64,000 bases of DNA from positions 496,001 to 560,000 of the forward strand of contig NZ_BMGG01000002.1 in the NCBI RefSeq assembly GCF_014640075.1. Direction: 5' to 3'. The translations under genes were made by a program, and so were the position numbers. Positions 56,731 through 64,000 of this stretch are shown here, piece after piece (positions within the stretch are counted from its first letter, which is position 1; each line of letters opens with the position of its first letter). Source of the DNA: Chelatococcus reniformis. GTDB lineage: Bacteria; Pseudomonadota; Alphaproteobacteria; Rhizobiales; Beijerinckiaceae. A model generated the notes under the pieces. The model had not been told where the DNA came from, did no database searches, and saw only the letters and a program-made list of their open reading frames with translations.

Positions 56731-57228
56731 ATGACCCGAACCGCCCTCTACACCGGCTCCTTCGATCCGGTCACCAACGGCCATATCGACGTGGTGCGCG
56801 CCGCCTGCCGCCTGTTCGACAAGATCGTCATCGCCATCGGCGTTCATCCCGGCAAGTCGCCGCTGTTTACGGTGGAAGAGCGCGCGGCGATGCTCCGTGA
56901 GGAATGCGGCTCGCTGGCGGCGCAGACCGGGACGATCCTCGACGTCGTGACCTTCGCCGGACTGGCGGTTGACGCCGCCCGCGCGGCGGACGCGGGCAGC
57001 ATCGTGCGCGGCCTGCGCGACGGGACCGACCTCGACTACGAGATGCAGATGGCGGGCATGAACGGGGCGATGGCGCCGGACGTGCTGACGGTCTTCCTGC
57101 CCGCTTCGCCCGCCGTCCGCCCCATCACGGCCACCTTGGTGCGCCAGATCGCAGCCATGGGCGGCGACGTGTCCTCGTTCGTGCCGCCGAGCGTGGCGGC
57201 CAAGCTCGCAGAGCGAGCCCGGCGCTAG
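56731..57228 (+). CDS. coaD: Phosphopantetheine adenylyltransferase
   Basis: Penultimate step of CoA synthesis: 4'-phosphopantetheine plus ATP to dephospho-CoA. 165 residues with the nucleotidyltransferase motif [14 protein letters not shown] (about 6-19), [14 protein letters not shown], and [14 protein letters not shown], where most bacteria have an SSTLVRE-like motif. ATG 56731 begins at the conserved N-terminus. It leads a coaD-ppi-ppi-queA-tgt run typical of the order. Confidence 0.96.
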   Translation: MTRTALYTGSFDPVTNGHIDVVRAACRLFDKIVIAIGVHPGKSPLFTVEERAAMLREECGSLAAQTGTILDVVTFAGLAVDAARAADAGSIVRGLRDGTDLDYEMQMAGMNGAMAPDVLTVFLPASPAVRPITATLVRQIAAMGGDVSSFVPPSVAAKLAERARR

Positions 57229-57412
57229 GGCCTGGCTGTGCACCCGATCGGGAAGCGCGCCGCGCGTCGGGAGGCCCGAACCGGGCGGCCGCGCAACGGT
57301 GCTCATGTCGCGCATTCGCGGACCGACACAAGTCGCTCGCACGAATAGCTAAAGTCCGCCATGGCTCGCGCGGGGCCTTCCGGTCAAATCATGCACTCAA
57401 GGGAGTTCGAAG

Positions 57413-57964
57413 ATGAAGCGCCTGTTGGTTCTGTTTGCGATCCTCGCCGCAAGCGTGGTGCCGCTCGGTTCCGCCTCGGCCCAGAAGGCCGATCTCAAGG
57501 ACACGCTCTATCTCGAAACCAAGGACGGCCGCATCGTCATCAAGCTGCGGCCGGATCTGGCGCCCAAGCACGTGGCTCAGATCGAGGCGCTGGCCAAGCG
57601 CAAGTTCTATGATGGAATCGTCTTTCACCGGGTGATCGGCGGCTTCATGGCGCAGACCGGCGATCCGACCGGGACCGGTGCGGGTGGCTCGGATCTTCCG
57701 AACATTCCTGCGGAGTTCACCGCGACGCCGTTCCAGCGCGGCACCGTGGGCATGGCCCGCTCCAGCGAGAAGGACTCGGCCAACTCGCAGTTCTTCATCA
57801 TGTTCGACCGCACGCCATCGCTCGACAACAACTACACCGTCGTCGGCGAAGTCGTCTCGGGCATGGACGTGGTGGACAAGATCAAGAAGGGCGACTCCAG
57901 CCAGAACGGGCTCGTCAAGAGCCCCGACAAGATCGTCAAGCTGCGCCTCGCCACCGACAAGTGA
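57413..57964 (+). CDS. Periplasmic cyclophilin-type peptidyl-prolyl isomerase
   Basis: 183 residues with a signal peptide (MKRLLVLFAILAASVV... ending SASAQK, about 24) so acts in the periplasm. The bacterial cyclophilin core is intact: FYDGIVFHRVIGGFMAQTGD, the [10 protein letters not shown] block and a C-terminal NYTVVGEVVSGMDVVDKI. GGGAG precedes the ATG. The next gene encodes a similar enzyme without a signal peptide; the pair probably arose by tandem duplication. Confidence 0.94.
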   Translation: MKRLLVLFAILAASVVPLGSASAQKADLKDTLYLETKDGRIVIKLRPDLAPKHVAQIEALAKRKFYDGIVFHRVIGGFMAQTGDPTGTGAGGSDLPNIPAEFTATPFQRGTVGMARSSEKDSANSQFFIMFDRTPSLDNNYTVVGEVVSGMDVVDKIKKGDSSQNGLVKSPDKIVKLRLATDK

Positions 57965-58046
57965 ATGGGCGGCGCGCCCAGCTCACATCCGCGTTCACCT
58001 ACGACAACCGGTCGCGCTCCACTGCGCGACCTTGAAGGACCTGATC

Positions 58047-58514
58047 ATGAGCGATCCCGAAAACACCCTCATTCTGGAAACCACCAAGGGACGTGTCGTC
58101 ATCGGGCTGCGGCCAGACGTCGCCCCGCAGCACGTCGAACGGCTCAAGGTGCTGGCGCGGCAGGGCTTTTACGACAACATCGCCTTCCACCGCGTGATCG
58201 ACGGCTTCATGGCGCAGACCGGTTGCCCCAAGGGCACCGGCACCGGTGGCTCCGACCTGCCGGACCTCAAGGCCGAGTTCAGCGACGAGACGCACCAGCG
58301 GGGCACCTGCTCGATGGCCCGCACCAGCAACCCGAACTCCGCCAACTCGCAGTTCTTCATCTGCTTCAACGACACGCCGTGGCTCGACCGCCAGTATTCG
58401 GTGTGGGGCAAGGTCGAGGAAGGGATGGACAACGTCGACCGCATCAAGCGCGGCGAGCCGGTCAGCGATCCCGACCGGATCATCACCATGCGGGTCGCCG
58501 CCGACGTCGCCTGA
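58047..58514 (+). CDS. ppiB: Cytoplasmic cyclophilin-type peptidyl-prolyl isomerase
   Basis: 155 residues, no signal peptide. It shares the cyclophilin blocks with its upstream neighbour: [32 protein letters not shown] and [23 protein letters not shown] precedes ATG 58047 by 8 nt. 82 nt after the periplasmic paralogue and 13 nt before queA. Confidence 0.95.
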   Translation: MSDPENTLILETTKGRVVIGLRPDVAPQHVERLKVLARQGFYDNIAFHRVIDGFMAQTGCPKGTGTGGSDLPDLKAEFSDETHQRGTCSMARTSNPNSANSQFFICFNDTPWLDRQYSVWGKVEEGMDNVDRIKRGEPVSDPDRIITMRVAADVA

Positions 58515-58527
58515 GCGGGCGATCTTC

Positions 58528-59625
58528 GTGAAGGTCGACCTGTTCGATTTCGACCTGCCGGAGGCGTCTATCGCGCTCCGGCCGGTCGAGCCGCGGGAGG
58601 CGGCCCGGCTGCTGGTCGTAGCAGGCAGCACTGCCTTCGACGACCGGGTGGTGAGCGACCTGCCGCACCTTCTCAGCCCCGGCGACCTTCTCATTCTGAA
58701 CGATACCAAGGTCATTCCGGCGCGCCTGGCGGGCACCCGCGAGCGCGCCGGACAGGTTGCTCGGTTCGAGGCGACGCTGCACCTGCGCAAGGCACCCGAT
58801 GCGTGGCTCGCCTTCGCCCGCCCGGCCAAGCGGCTCGAGCCCGGGGACCGGGTGCACTTCGGCGCCGCCACCGCAAGCCCCGCCTGCCACCTCGGCACGC
58901 TCGACGCGACTGTCGAAGGCAAGGGGGAGGGCGGTGAGGTGCGGCTGCGCTTCGATCTCGCCGGCGCCTATCTGGACGAGGCCCTGCATCAGGTCGGCGC
59001 CATGCCGCTGCCCCCCTACATCGCCTCCCGCCGCGCCGTCGACGAGCGCGACCAGACCGACTACCAGACCGTGTTCGCCAGGCAGGAGGGAGCGGTCGCC
59101 GCGCCGACCGCCGGCCTGCACATGACGGCGCCCCTGCTGGCCCGGCTCGCCGATCAGGGCATCGCCCTCCGCTTCGTCACCCTGCACGTGGGCGCCGGGA
59201 CATTCCTGCCGGTCAAGGCTGAGGACACCAATGAGCACCGCATGCACGCGGAATGGGGCATATTGCCCGCCGACACCGCAGCGGCGATCAATCGGACGCG
59301 CGCCGCCGGCGGCCGCATCGTCGCGGTCGGCACCACGTCCCTGCGCCTGCTCGAAAGCGCCGCCGCGAGCTTGCCCGACGGGGCGGAGCTCCAGCCCTGG
59401 TCCGGCGAGACGGCGCTGTTCATCACGCCGGGCTATCGTTTCCGCGCCGTGGACAGGCTGATGACCAACTTCCACCTGCCGCGCTCCACCCTATTCATGC
59501 TGGTCAGCGCATTCAGCGGGCTGACGACGATGCACGCGGCCTACCGCCATGCTGTCGCGACCGGCTATCGCTTCTATTCCTATGGCGATGCCTGCCTGCT
59601 CAGCCGCACGGACGGTGCGACGTGA
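58528..59625 (+). CDS. queA: S-adenosylmethionine:tRNA ribosyltransferase-isomerase
   Basis: Builds epoxyqueuosine on preQ1-modified tRNA, using the ribosyl part of SAM. 365 residues starting at GTG 58528, giving the usual [21 protein letters not shown]-terminus. Other family marks: [38 protein letters not shown] and [20 protein letters not shown]. The stop overlaps the GTG of tgt (GTGA), so the two consecutive queuosine steps are translationally coupled. Confidence 0.97.
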   Translation: MKVDLFDFDLPEASIALRPVEPREAARLLVVAGSTAFDDRVVSDLPHLLSPGDLLILNDTKVIPARLAGTRERAGQVARFEATLHLRKAPDAWLAFARPAKRLEPGDRVHFGAATASPACHLGTLDATVEGKGEGGEVRLRFDLAGAYLDEALHQVGAMPLPPYIASRRAVDERDQTDYQTVFARQEGAVAAPTAGLHMTAPLLARLADQGIALRFVTLHVGAGTFLPVKAEDTNEHRMHAEWGILPADTAAAINRTRAAGGRIVAVGTTSLRLLESAAASLPDGAELQPWSGETALFITPGYRFRAVDRLMTNFHLPRSTLFMLVSAFSGLTTMHAAYRHAVATGYRFYSYGDACLLSRTDGAT

Positions 59626-60746
59626 AGGGACCGTTCTCCTTTCAGTTGTCGGCGACCGACGGCGCGGCGCGGACCGGGCGCATCGCCACCGGCCGCGGCG
59701 AGATCCGCACGCCCGCATTCATGCCCGTCGGCACGGCGGCGACGGTCAAGGCCATGTATCCGGGGCAGGTGCGGGAGTTGGGTGCCGATGTCGTGCTCGG
59801 CAACGTCTACCACCTGATGCTGCGGCCCGGGGCGGAGCGGATTGCGGCGCTCGGCGGCCTGCATCGGTTCATGAACTGGCCGCATCCGATTCTGACGGAT
59901 TCGGGCGGCTTCCAGGTGATGTCCCTCGCCAAGCTCCGCCGCATCGACGAGCACGGCGTGACCTTCCAGTCCCATCTGGACGGCTCGCGCCACGAGCTGA
60001 CGCCCGAGCGATCGGTCGAAATCCAGGCCTTGCTCGGATCCGATATCCAGATGCAGCTCGACGAATGCGTGCGCATGCCCTGCACGCCGGAGGAGGCCGA
60101 GCGGGCCATGCGGCTCAGCCTGCGCTGGGCCGAGCGGTCAAAGGCGGCCTTCTCCCCGGTGCCGGGACGGGCGCTGTTCGGCATCGTGCAAGGCGCCGAC
60201 GTCCCCGATCTGCGCAGGGCGAGCGCCAGGGGCCTCGTCGATATGGGGTTCGACGGCTACGCGGTCGGCGGCCTTGCGGTGGGCGAGCCGCAGGAGGTGA
60301 TGATGGCGATGCTCGATGTCGTCGTCCCGCTGCTGCCGGCAGACAGGCCGCGCTACCTGATGGGCGTCGGCACGCCGGACGACATCATCGGCGCGGTGAG
60401 CCGAGGCATCGACATGTTCGATTGCGTGATGCCGACCCGGGCCGGCCGGCACGGCCTCGCCTACACGCGCCATGGCAAGGTCAATTTGAAGAACGCCCGC
60501 CATGCGGACGATGCACGGCCCCTGGACGAGACCTCGAGCTGCGAGGCGGCGCGCATCTACAGCCGCGCCTACCTTCACCACCTGGTGAAGGCCGGCGAGA
60601 TCCTCGGCATGATGCTGCTGACCTGGGTCAACCTAGCCTATTATCAGGAGCTCATGGCGGGCCTGCGCGGTGCCGTCGCCGAGGGCAGGCTCGACGCATT
60701 CATGGCGCAGACGCGCTTGGGGTGGTCAAAGGCCGACGAGAGCTAG
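59622..60746 (+). CDS. tgt: tRNA-guanine transglycosylase, with incomplete zinc site
   Basis: Swaps guanine-34 for preQ1 in GUN-anticodon tRNAs. 374 residues, GTG start at 59622. Substrate and catalytic regions are normal: [53 protein letters not shown], and [13 protein letters not shown] (with the Asp nucleophile region). The zinc site is altered: where the usual motif is C-x-C-x2-C, this reads [20 protein letters not shown], leaving one Cys and the later His. The TAG stop is part of repeat copy A3. Confidence 0.96.
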   Translation: MKGPFSFQLSATDGAARTGRIATGRGEIRTPAFMPVGTAATVKAMYPGQVRELGADVVLGNVYHLMLRPGAERIAALGGLHRFMNWPHPILTDSGGFQVMSLAKLRRIDEHGVTFQSHLDGSRHELTPERSVEIQALLGSDIQMQLDECVRMPCTPEEAERAMRLSLRWAERSKAAFSPVPGRALFGIVQGADVPDLRRASARGLVDMGFDGYAVGGLAVGEPQEVMMAMLDVVVPLLPADRPRYLMGVGTPDDIIGAVSRGIDMFDCVMPTRAGRHGLAYTRHGKVNLKNARHADDARPLDETSSCEAARIYSRAYLHHLVKAGEILGMMLLTWVNLAYYQELMAGLRGAVAEGRLDAFMAQTRLGWSKADES

Positions 60747-60849
60747 AGTATTTCCGCGTTTCTTTGAATCGCCGAAATGCTCTATCTGTTTGATTTGCCG
60801 CGTTTTCTTCACGCGAACCGGCGTCCACTTCGCTCAAAAAACGCTCTAG
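60743..60849 (-). repeat. Dispersed repeat family A, copy A3
   Basis: 107 bp, inverted relative to A1 and A2. Ends are CTAGAGTATTTCCGCG and AAAAAACGCTCTAG, with the shared core read as ACGCGAACCGGCGTCCACTT. It fills the whole space between convergent tgt and the DUF4864 gene; its left CTAG contains the tgt stop and its right end is 3 nt from the other stop. Both hairpins could act as a two-way terminator. Confidence 0.9.
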
Positions 60850-60852
60850 GAG

Positions 60853-61347
60853 CTATGCCTCCTGGGCGGGCATCTTGATCATCACGACGTTGGCAATGCG
60901 CCACTGGCCCGCCTTGCCTGCGTCGACGAGGAAGAAGGCCATCCATGGCTGCCCCGAGCTGTCGGAGATCTCGACCAATTGGGTGAGGCCGAACGATGTC
61001 TTCTTGAGCTCGCCGAAGGCCACGATGCGCGCATCGGCAATGGCGGGAAACTGCCTGTTAACGACCTTCAGGTAAGCTGTATCGGTGGTGAATTGCTTGC
61101 GAAGTTTCGGTGATACGACCGAAAACGCTGTCTTGGCGTCGGCCTGGCGCACGGCGTCGATCTGCCGGGCGATGACCTTCTGCACGGCGAGCGTCGAAGC
61201 CGGCTGGGCCCCGAGCGCTGACTGAGCCGGATGGCGAGGTGCGCTTGCGGCATCCGCACCCTGAAAGGCGAGGGAAACGCGGTCGGCGGCGAACACCGGA
61301 GTGACCATCAGCGCAGCAGCAGCGAACACCAGAGCGAACGGACGCAT
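60853..61347 (-). CDS. Exported DUF4864-like protein
   Basis: 164 residues with a signal peptide (MRPFALVFAAAALMVTPVFA) and a domain resembling DUF4864: VIARQIDAVRQADAKTAFSV, an LKVVNRQFPAIADARIVAF stretch and a C-terminal PWMAFFLVDAGKAGQWRIAN. Function unknown; the fold is thought to be NTF2-like (family knowledge, moderate). ATG 61347 has GGAG 9 nt upstream; ATG at 61365 is in frame. Convergent with tgt. Confidence 0.8.
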   Translation of the reverse strand: MRPFALVFAAAALMVTPVFAADRVSLAFQGADAASAPRHPAQSALGAQPASTLAVQKVIARQIDAVRQADAKTAFSVVSPKLRKQFTTDTAYLKVVNRQFPAIADARIVAFGELKKTSFGLTQLVEISDSSGQPWMAFFLVDAGKAGQWRIANVVMIKMPAQEA

Positions 61348-61547
61348 CGGACCGAACTCCATCAATCAAGGCGCACACGTACAGCTCGAGTGAGAATCAC
61401 GCTGACCTTCGCCTCCGTTCCATCGCTCCGCCGCATTGGTCGCGGCACTTGAGGGGAGCCATTGCCGGGAAGCTCGAACGCGCAATGCGCTTCGCCGCCT
61501 TTGGCCTGCTTTAACCGCCTGGAACGCCGATGAGGTCTTTTTCTGAA

Positions 61548-62633
61548 TTACCGCTCGCGCTGTGACATATACGTCAACATGTCGAATAAACTGTCAACAC
61601 CGCCAGAAGTTCCGCTTGCAATCGATGAAAGATTGTGCGTGAGCCGACCTGCGATCGGCAGGCGGTAGTGCAGGGGGTCCCAAAAGTTCGAGTCGTCCAT
61701 GGTGATCGGCGAGCGCAGCCGAAAATCCGCAGCTGCCGCTCCGTGCCTCGCCGCGAGCGCCGCGACGGCTGCCTTGCACGCCTGTTCGTGCGCTTGCGCC
61801 CCTGAGCCGGGGCGCGGCTGTACGGCAATATGGGCCGGCGGGAAGGCGAGCACGACGCGGGTGGTGGGCGGCAGCTGCGTCAGGAGCGCATCGAGCCAGG
61901 CGAGGGCCGGGAAACGCCACGCGGCGCGCTCGGCGGCCGACGGCGTGATTGCCGGAACCACGGGAGTCACGTCGGGGGCGCCGGCCCAGATGTGCGCTTT
62001 GGCGCGGGCGAGATCGTAGGTCGCCTCCGGCGGCGTGAAGACCTCGTAGCCGTCGGCGCGGATGCGCTCACGCGCCAGGCCGAGCCGTCGTGCGGCGACC
62101 CGGGTGGCGATTTCCAGGCTCTTCAGGTCGAATTCGTGCCCGAGGTCGGCAAGGCTCACCTCGTCGTAGAGCCACGGGGGAAAGCTGCGGAAGGTCAGCC
62201 GGTTGTCGGCGGCGTCCGCCGCGCACCAACTGGGGTCCAGCCCGAATATCAGGACTTTCGGCTCCTTGACGGTGCGCACGAAGAGCGATGCCAGTTGCAT
62301 CTGCTCCCAGGGTGTCGCCGCGTTCATGCCCAGGTTGGCGAAGCGGGCGCCGAGCAGCGATCCAAGCGCCGCAGGGTCCACGAGCCGCATGCTCGATGTG
62401 CCGAAGATGGCGGCATCGTAGCGCCCGCTGCGAACGATCTGCGGATACATGAAGCGCTGATTGAGATCCATGATCGGGGCCGGCGCCCGGCGGGGCGAGG
62501 CGAAGATCCCGTAGGGGTCGAGCGCCACGACGAAGCCGAACAGCGCGACGAGCGCGCAAATCCAGGCGGCGCCGAACCAGCGTAGAAAGCCGAGCCAGGA
62601 TGGGGCGGCAGCCGGACTTGCGATGGACGTCAT
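61548..62633 (-). CDS. Membrane-anchored SGNH-like protein, unknown
   Basis: 361 residues: one N-terminal membrane helix (about 17-38), then a large soluble domain on the periplasmic side. IFGTSSMRLVDP (about 76-87) resembles an SGNH block I with Ser, and NFWDPLHYR near the C-terminus resembles the block V Asp-x2-His pair, as in AlgX/DltD-like proteins that act on polysaccharide or teichoic esters. No glycan cluster is nearby, so a substrate cannot be named. It starts 71 nt downstream of the small secreted gene (62704-63042) on the same strand and is probably co-transcribed with it. Confidence 0.75.
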   Translation of the reverse strand: MTSIASPAAAPSWLGFLRWFGAAWICALVALFGFVVALDPYGIFASPRRAPAPIMDLNQRFMYPQIVRSGRYDAAIFGTSSMRLVDPAALGSLLGARFANLGMNAATPWEQMQLASLFVRTVKEPKVLIFGLDPSWCAADAADNRLTFRSFPPWLYDEVSLADLGHEFDLKSLEIATRVAARRLGLARERIRADGYEVFTPPEATYDLARAKAHIWAGAPDVTPVVPAITPSAAERAAWRFPALAWLDALLTQLPPTTRVVLAFPPAHIAVQPRPGSGAQAHEQACKAAVAALAARHGAAAADFRLRSPITMDDSNFWDPLHYRLPIAGRLTHNLSSIASGTSGGVDSLFDMLTYMSQRER

Positions 62634-62703
62634 GATGCAGGGTTCGCGGCCAGCCCGACGGGCGCCGGGTCTGGAGCGTGCAGAACGGTCGGCCGCAGGA
62701 TGA

Positions 62704-63042
62704 TCAGTACTTGATGATCTTGTTGTGGCGCGCCGGGCCTCTGCCGCAGCGGTACGCCACCCCGGTCACCGATGACCAATCGTGGCCGTTCTTGCGCAGG
62801 TAGAGATCCGTGCCGCCGAGCGCCACGGTCCGGCCGATCATCGCGTCGAGCGCCTGGTCGAAGGCGGCATCGGTGTAGACGGGCTCGCTCACCACGCGGA
62901 CCTTCCGGCAGTGCATGATGTCGTAGGAGTTGTCCCAAACCGGGATCGCCGGCCCCGGGTGGCCCGGCAGCAACGGCGTCCACGCCGAGAGGCCGACGAG
63001 CAGGCCGAGGGCGCCCAACGCCTTGATCGCTTTCAACGCCAT
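62704..63042 (-). CDS. Small exported protein, unknown
   Basis: 112 residues with an N-terminal hydrophobic signal (MALKAIKALGALGLLVGLSA), no lipobox Cys, and a domain with two cysteines (YDIMHCRKVRVVSEPVY and GVAYRCGRG). The Cys spacing and GVAYRC end recall DUF4156/RcsF-type small envelope proteins, but the match is weak. The start at 63042 is chosen as the ATG nearest the signal peptide. The next gene is the SGNH-like protein on the same strand. Confidence 0.6.
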   Translation of the reverse strand: MALKAIKALGALGLLVGLSAWTPLLPGHPGPAIPVWDNSYDIMHCRKVRVVSEPVYTDAAFDQALDAMIGRTVALGGTDLYLRKNGHDWSSVTGVAYRCGRGPARHNKIIKY

Positions 63043-63200
63043 CGCCACCGGCTCCACTGCTGCTCCGATCCGAACTCCGGACTCGTCATGCTTCTGCCTA
63101 TCGCCCGGCCGCAGGCAAGTCGAGTGTCGGGATGTGACACTTGCGCAGTTTTGCAGGAGCCAGGTGCAGCCCACGTGTCGCTCCGCCCTGCCGGGTGACC

Positions 63201-64000
63201 TCATGGGGCCGGGGCATGCTCCTGTCGCCGGGGGCCGGGCAGCAAGGCGAAGGCGGCGGCCCCGGCGACCGCGATGGCCGCCAGCGAGAGATAGGCCGCG
63301 GTGACCGGGTCCGCCCCGTGGTTCGAGGCCAGCGCCGCGGCGAGGCCCGACAGCCATTGGACGATGGCCACGCCGGCGAACATCGACATGGTCAATGCCG
63401 ACAGGGCGCGCCCTTGCGACTGGGGTGGATAGGCGGTGCGCGTATCCGCGTATTGCAGGATGGTGAAACCGCCCTGAAGCGCCATCGTCACCGCGATGGC
63501 GATGGCGGCGACAGGGCTGGCCGCCGGGCAGAGCCCCAACGCGGCGATCAGCGCAGCCAGCAGCAGCGTGCAGGCGAAGATGACCCGGCGGCGCAGCCGG
63601 GGGCCCGGATCGAGCCGGCCGAACAGGGCCGGGCCGAGCATCATGGCGACCGACATGATCAGCACGACGTTGCCGGCGCTGACCAGGCTGAAGTCGTACC
63701 GCTCGGTGAACAGCGGCACCAGCCAGAGGCTCCGGATTGCCATGACGACCGCGTAGGTAATGCCGCCGAGGATCAGAATGGCCGGCGCCTGCCGCATGGT
63801 GATCACGGCAAACAACATGCGGAAGGAGGCACCCAGGCTTTCGGTGGCGTCAGCGCCCCGCTCGGGATCGCGCTCGACCAGCAGCCCACACGCGAGGACC
63901 GCCAACGCCGACAGCGCCGCGAGGACGAGGAAGCCCGCCCGCCACGACCACAGTTCGACCAGCCAGGCGAGAGGCGTCGCGGTCATCAGCGTGCCGATAC
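63201..64000 (-). CDS. Major facilitator superfamily transporter (partial, C-terminal part)
   Basis: The frame stays open to the right edge, so the N-terminal part lies outside. About 266 residues are visible, with about eight membrane helices and an MFS-like cytoplasmic loop (FGRLDPGPRLRRRVIF) between the halves. The substrate cannot be told. The C-terminus ends in a short basic tail (PGPRRQEHAPAP). Confidence 0.85.
   Translation of the reverse strand, partial: IGTLMTATPLAWLVELWSWRAGFLVLAALSALAVLACGLLVERDPERGADATESLGASFRMLFAVITMRQAPAILILGGITYAVVMAIRSLWLVPLFTERYDFSLVSAGNVVLIMSVAMMLGPALFGRLDPGPRLRRRVIFACTLLLAALIAALGLCPAASPVAAIAIAVTMALQGGFTILQYADTRTAYPPQSQGRALSALTMSMFAGVAIVQWLSGLAAALASNHGADPVTAAYLSLAAIAVAGAAAFALLPGPRRQEHAPAP

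Overview
The window is about 64 kb of GC-rich chromosomal DNA from an alphaproteobacterium, most likely order Hyphomicrobiales (Rhizobiales) of the Bradyrhizobium/Rhodoplanes/Xanthobacteraceae kind. The evidence is gene order (yajC-secD-secF-Mth938-NDUFAF6-like; tig-clpP-clpX-lon-hup; nuoA-N-birA-rnj-mce-proS-lolC-lolD-dnaE; coaD-ppi-ppi-queA-tgt), an alphaproteobacterial-type LexA box, and short interspersed palindromic repeats of the rhizobial kind. It is core genome. I see no prophage, plasmid, CRISPR array, toxin-antitoxin pair or intact insertion sequence.

Layout. 0-4.6 kb: Sec membrane-insertion genes followed by homologues of two mitochondrial complex I assembly factors. 4.7-10.8 kb: trmFO, a DUF1127 peptide, an A-type Fe-S carrier, a TfoX-domain protein, a Nudix hydrolase, a DEAD-box helicase and a doubtful small membrane ORF. 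10.8-17.3 kb: parE, mgtC-like, glnB-glnA (all minus strand) and the NAD(P)HX repair gene. 17.4-19.5 kb: a small secreted protein, a MITE-like element and a multicopper-oxidase-fold protein that lacks most copper ligands. 19.7-27.5 kb: tRNA-Leu, tig, clpP, clpX, lon, hupB, tRNA-Val. 27.6-29.1 kb: a membrane diguanylate cyclase and tRNA-Asp. 29.7-45.7 kb: all fourteen nuo genes, interrupted by a GFA-family gene (nuoC/nuoD) and an 84-residue membrane protein (nuoH/nuoI). 45.8-50.5 kb: birA, rnj, mce, DUF1467, proS. 50.8-60.7 kb: lolC-lolD, a tiny LexA-box-controlled membrane peptide, dnaE, coaD, two cyclophilins, queA and tgt. 60.8-64 kb: three exported or membrane proteins of unknown role and an MFS transporter cut by the window edge.

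How it fits together. The dominant theme is respiratory complex I: the complete nuo operon, two insertions in it, and a separate locus with both assembly-factor homologues beside SecDF. A second theme is proteostasis (trigger factor, ClpXP, Lon, cyclophilins). The strongest candidate for something undescribed is a 32-residue single-pass membrane peptide at 52926-53024. Its promoter has a GAAC-N7-GAAC LexA box lying between the -35 and -10 elements, so it may be an SOS-induced membrane peptide by analogy with Caulobacter SidA. A second unusual pattern is that the ends of dispersed repeats supply the stop codons of trmFO, the TfoX-domain gene, proS and tgt, and a MITE-like element does the same for a small secreted protein.
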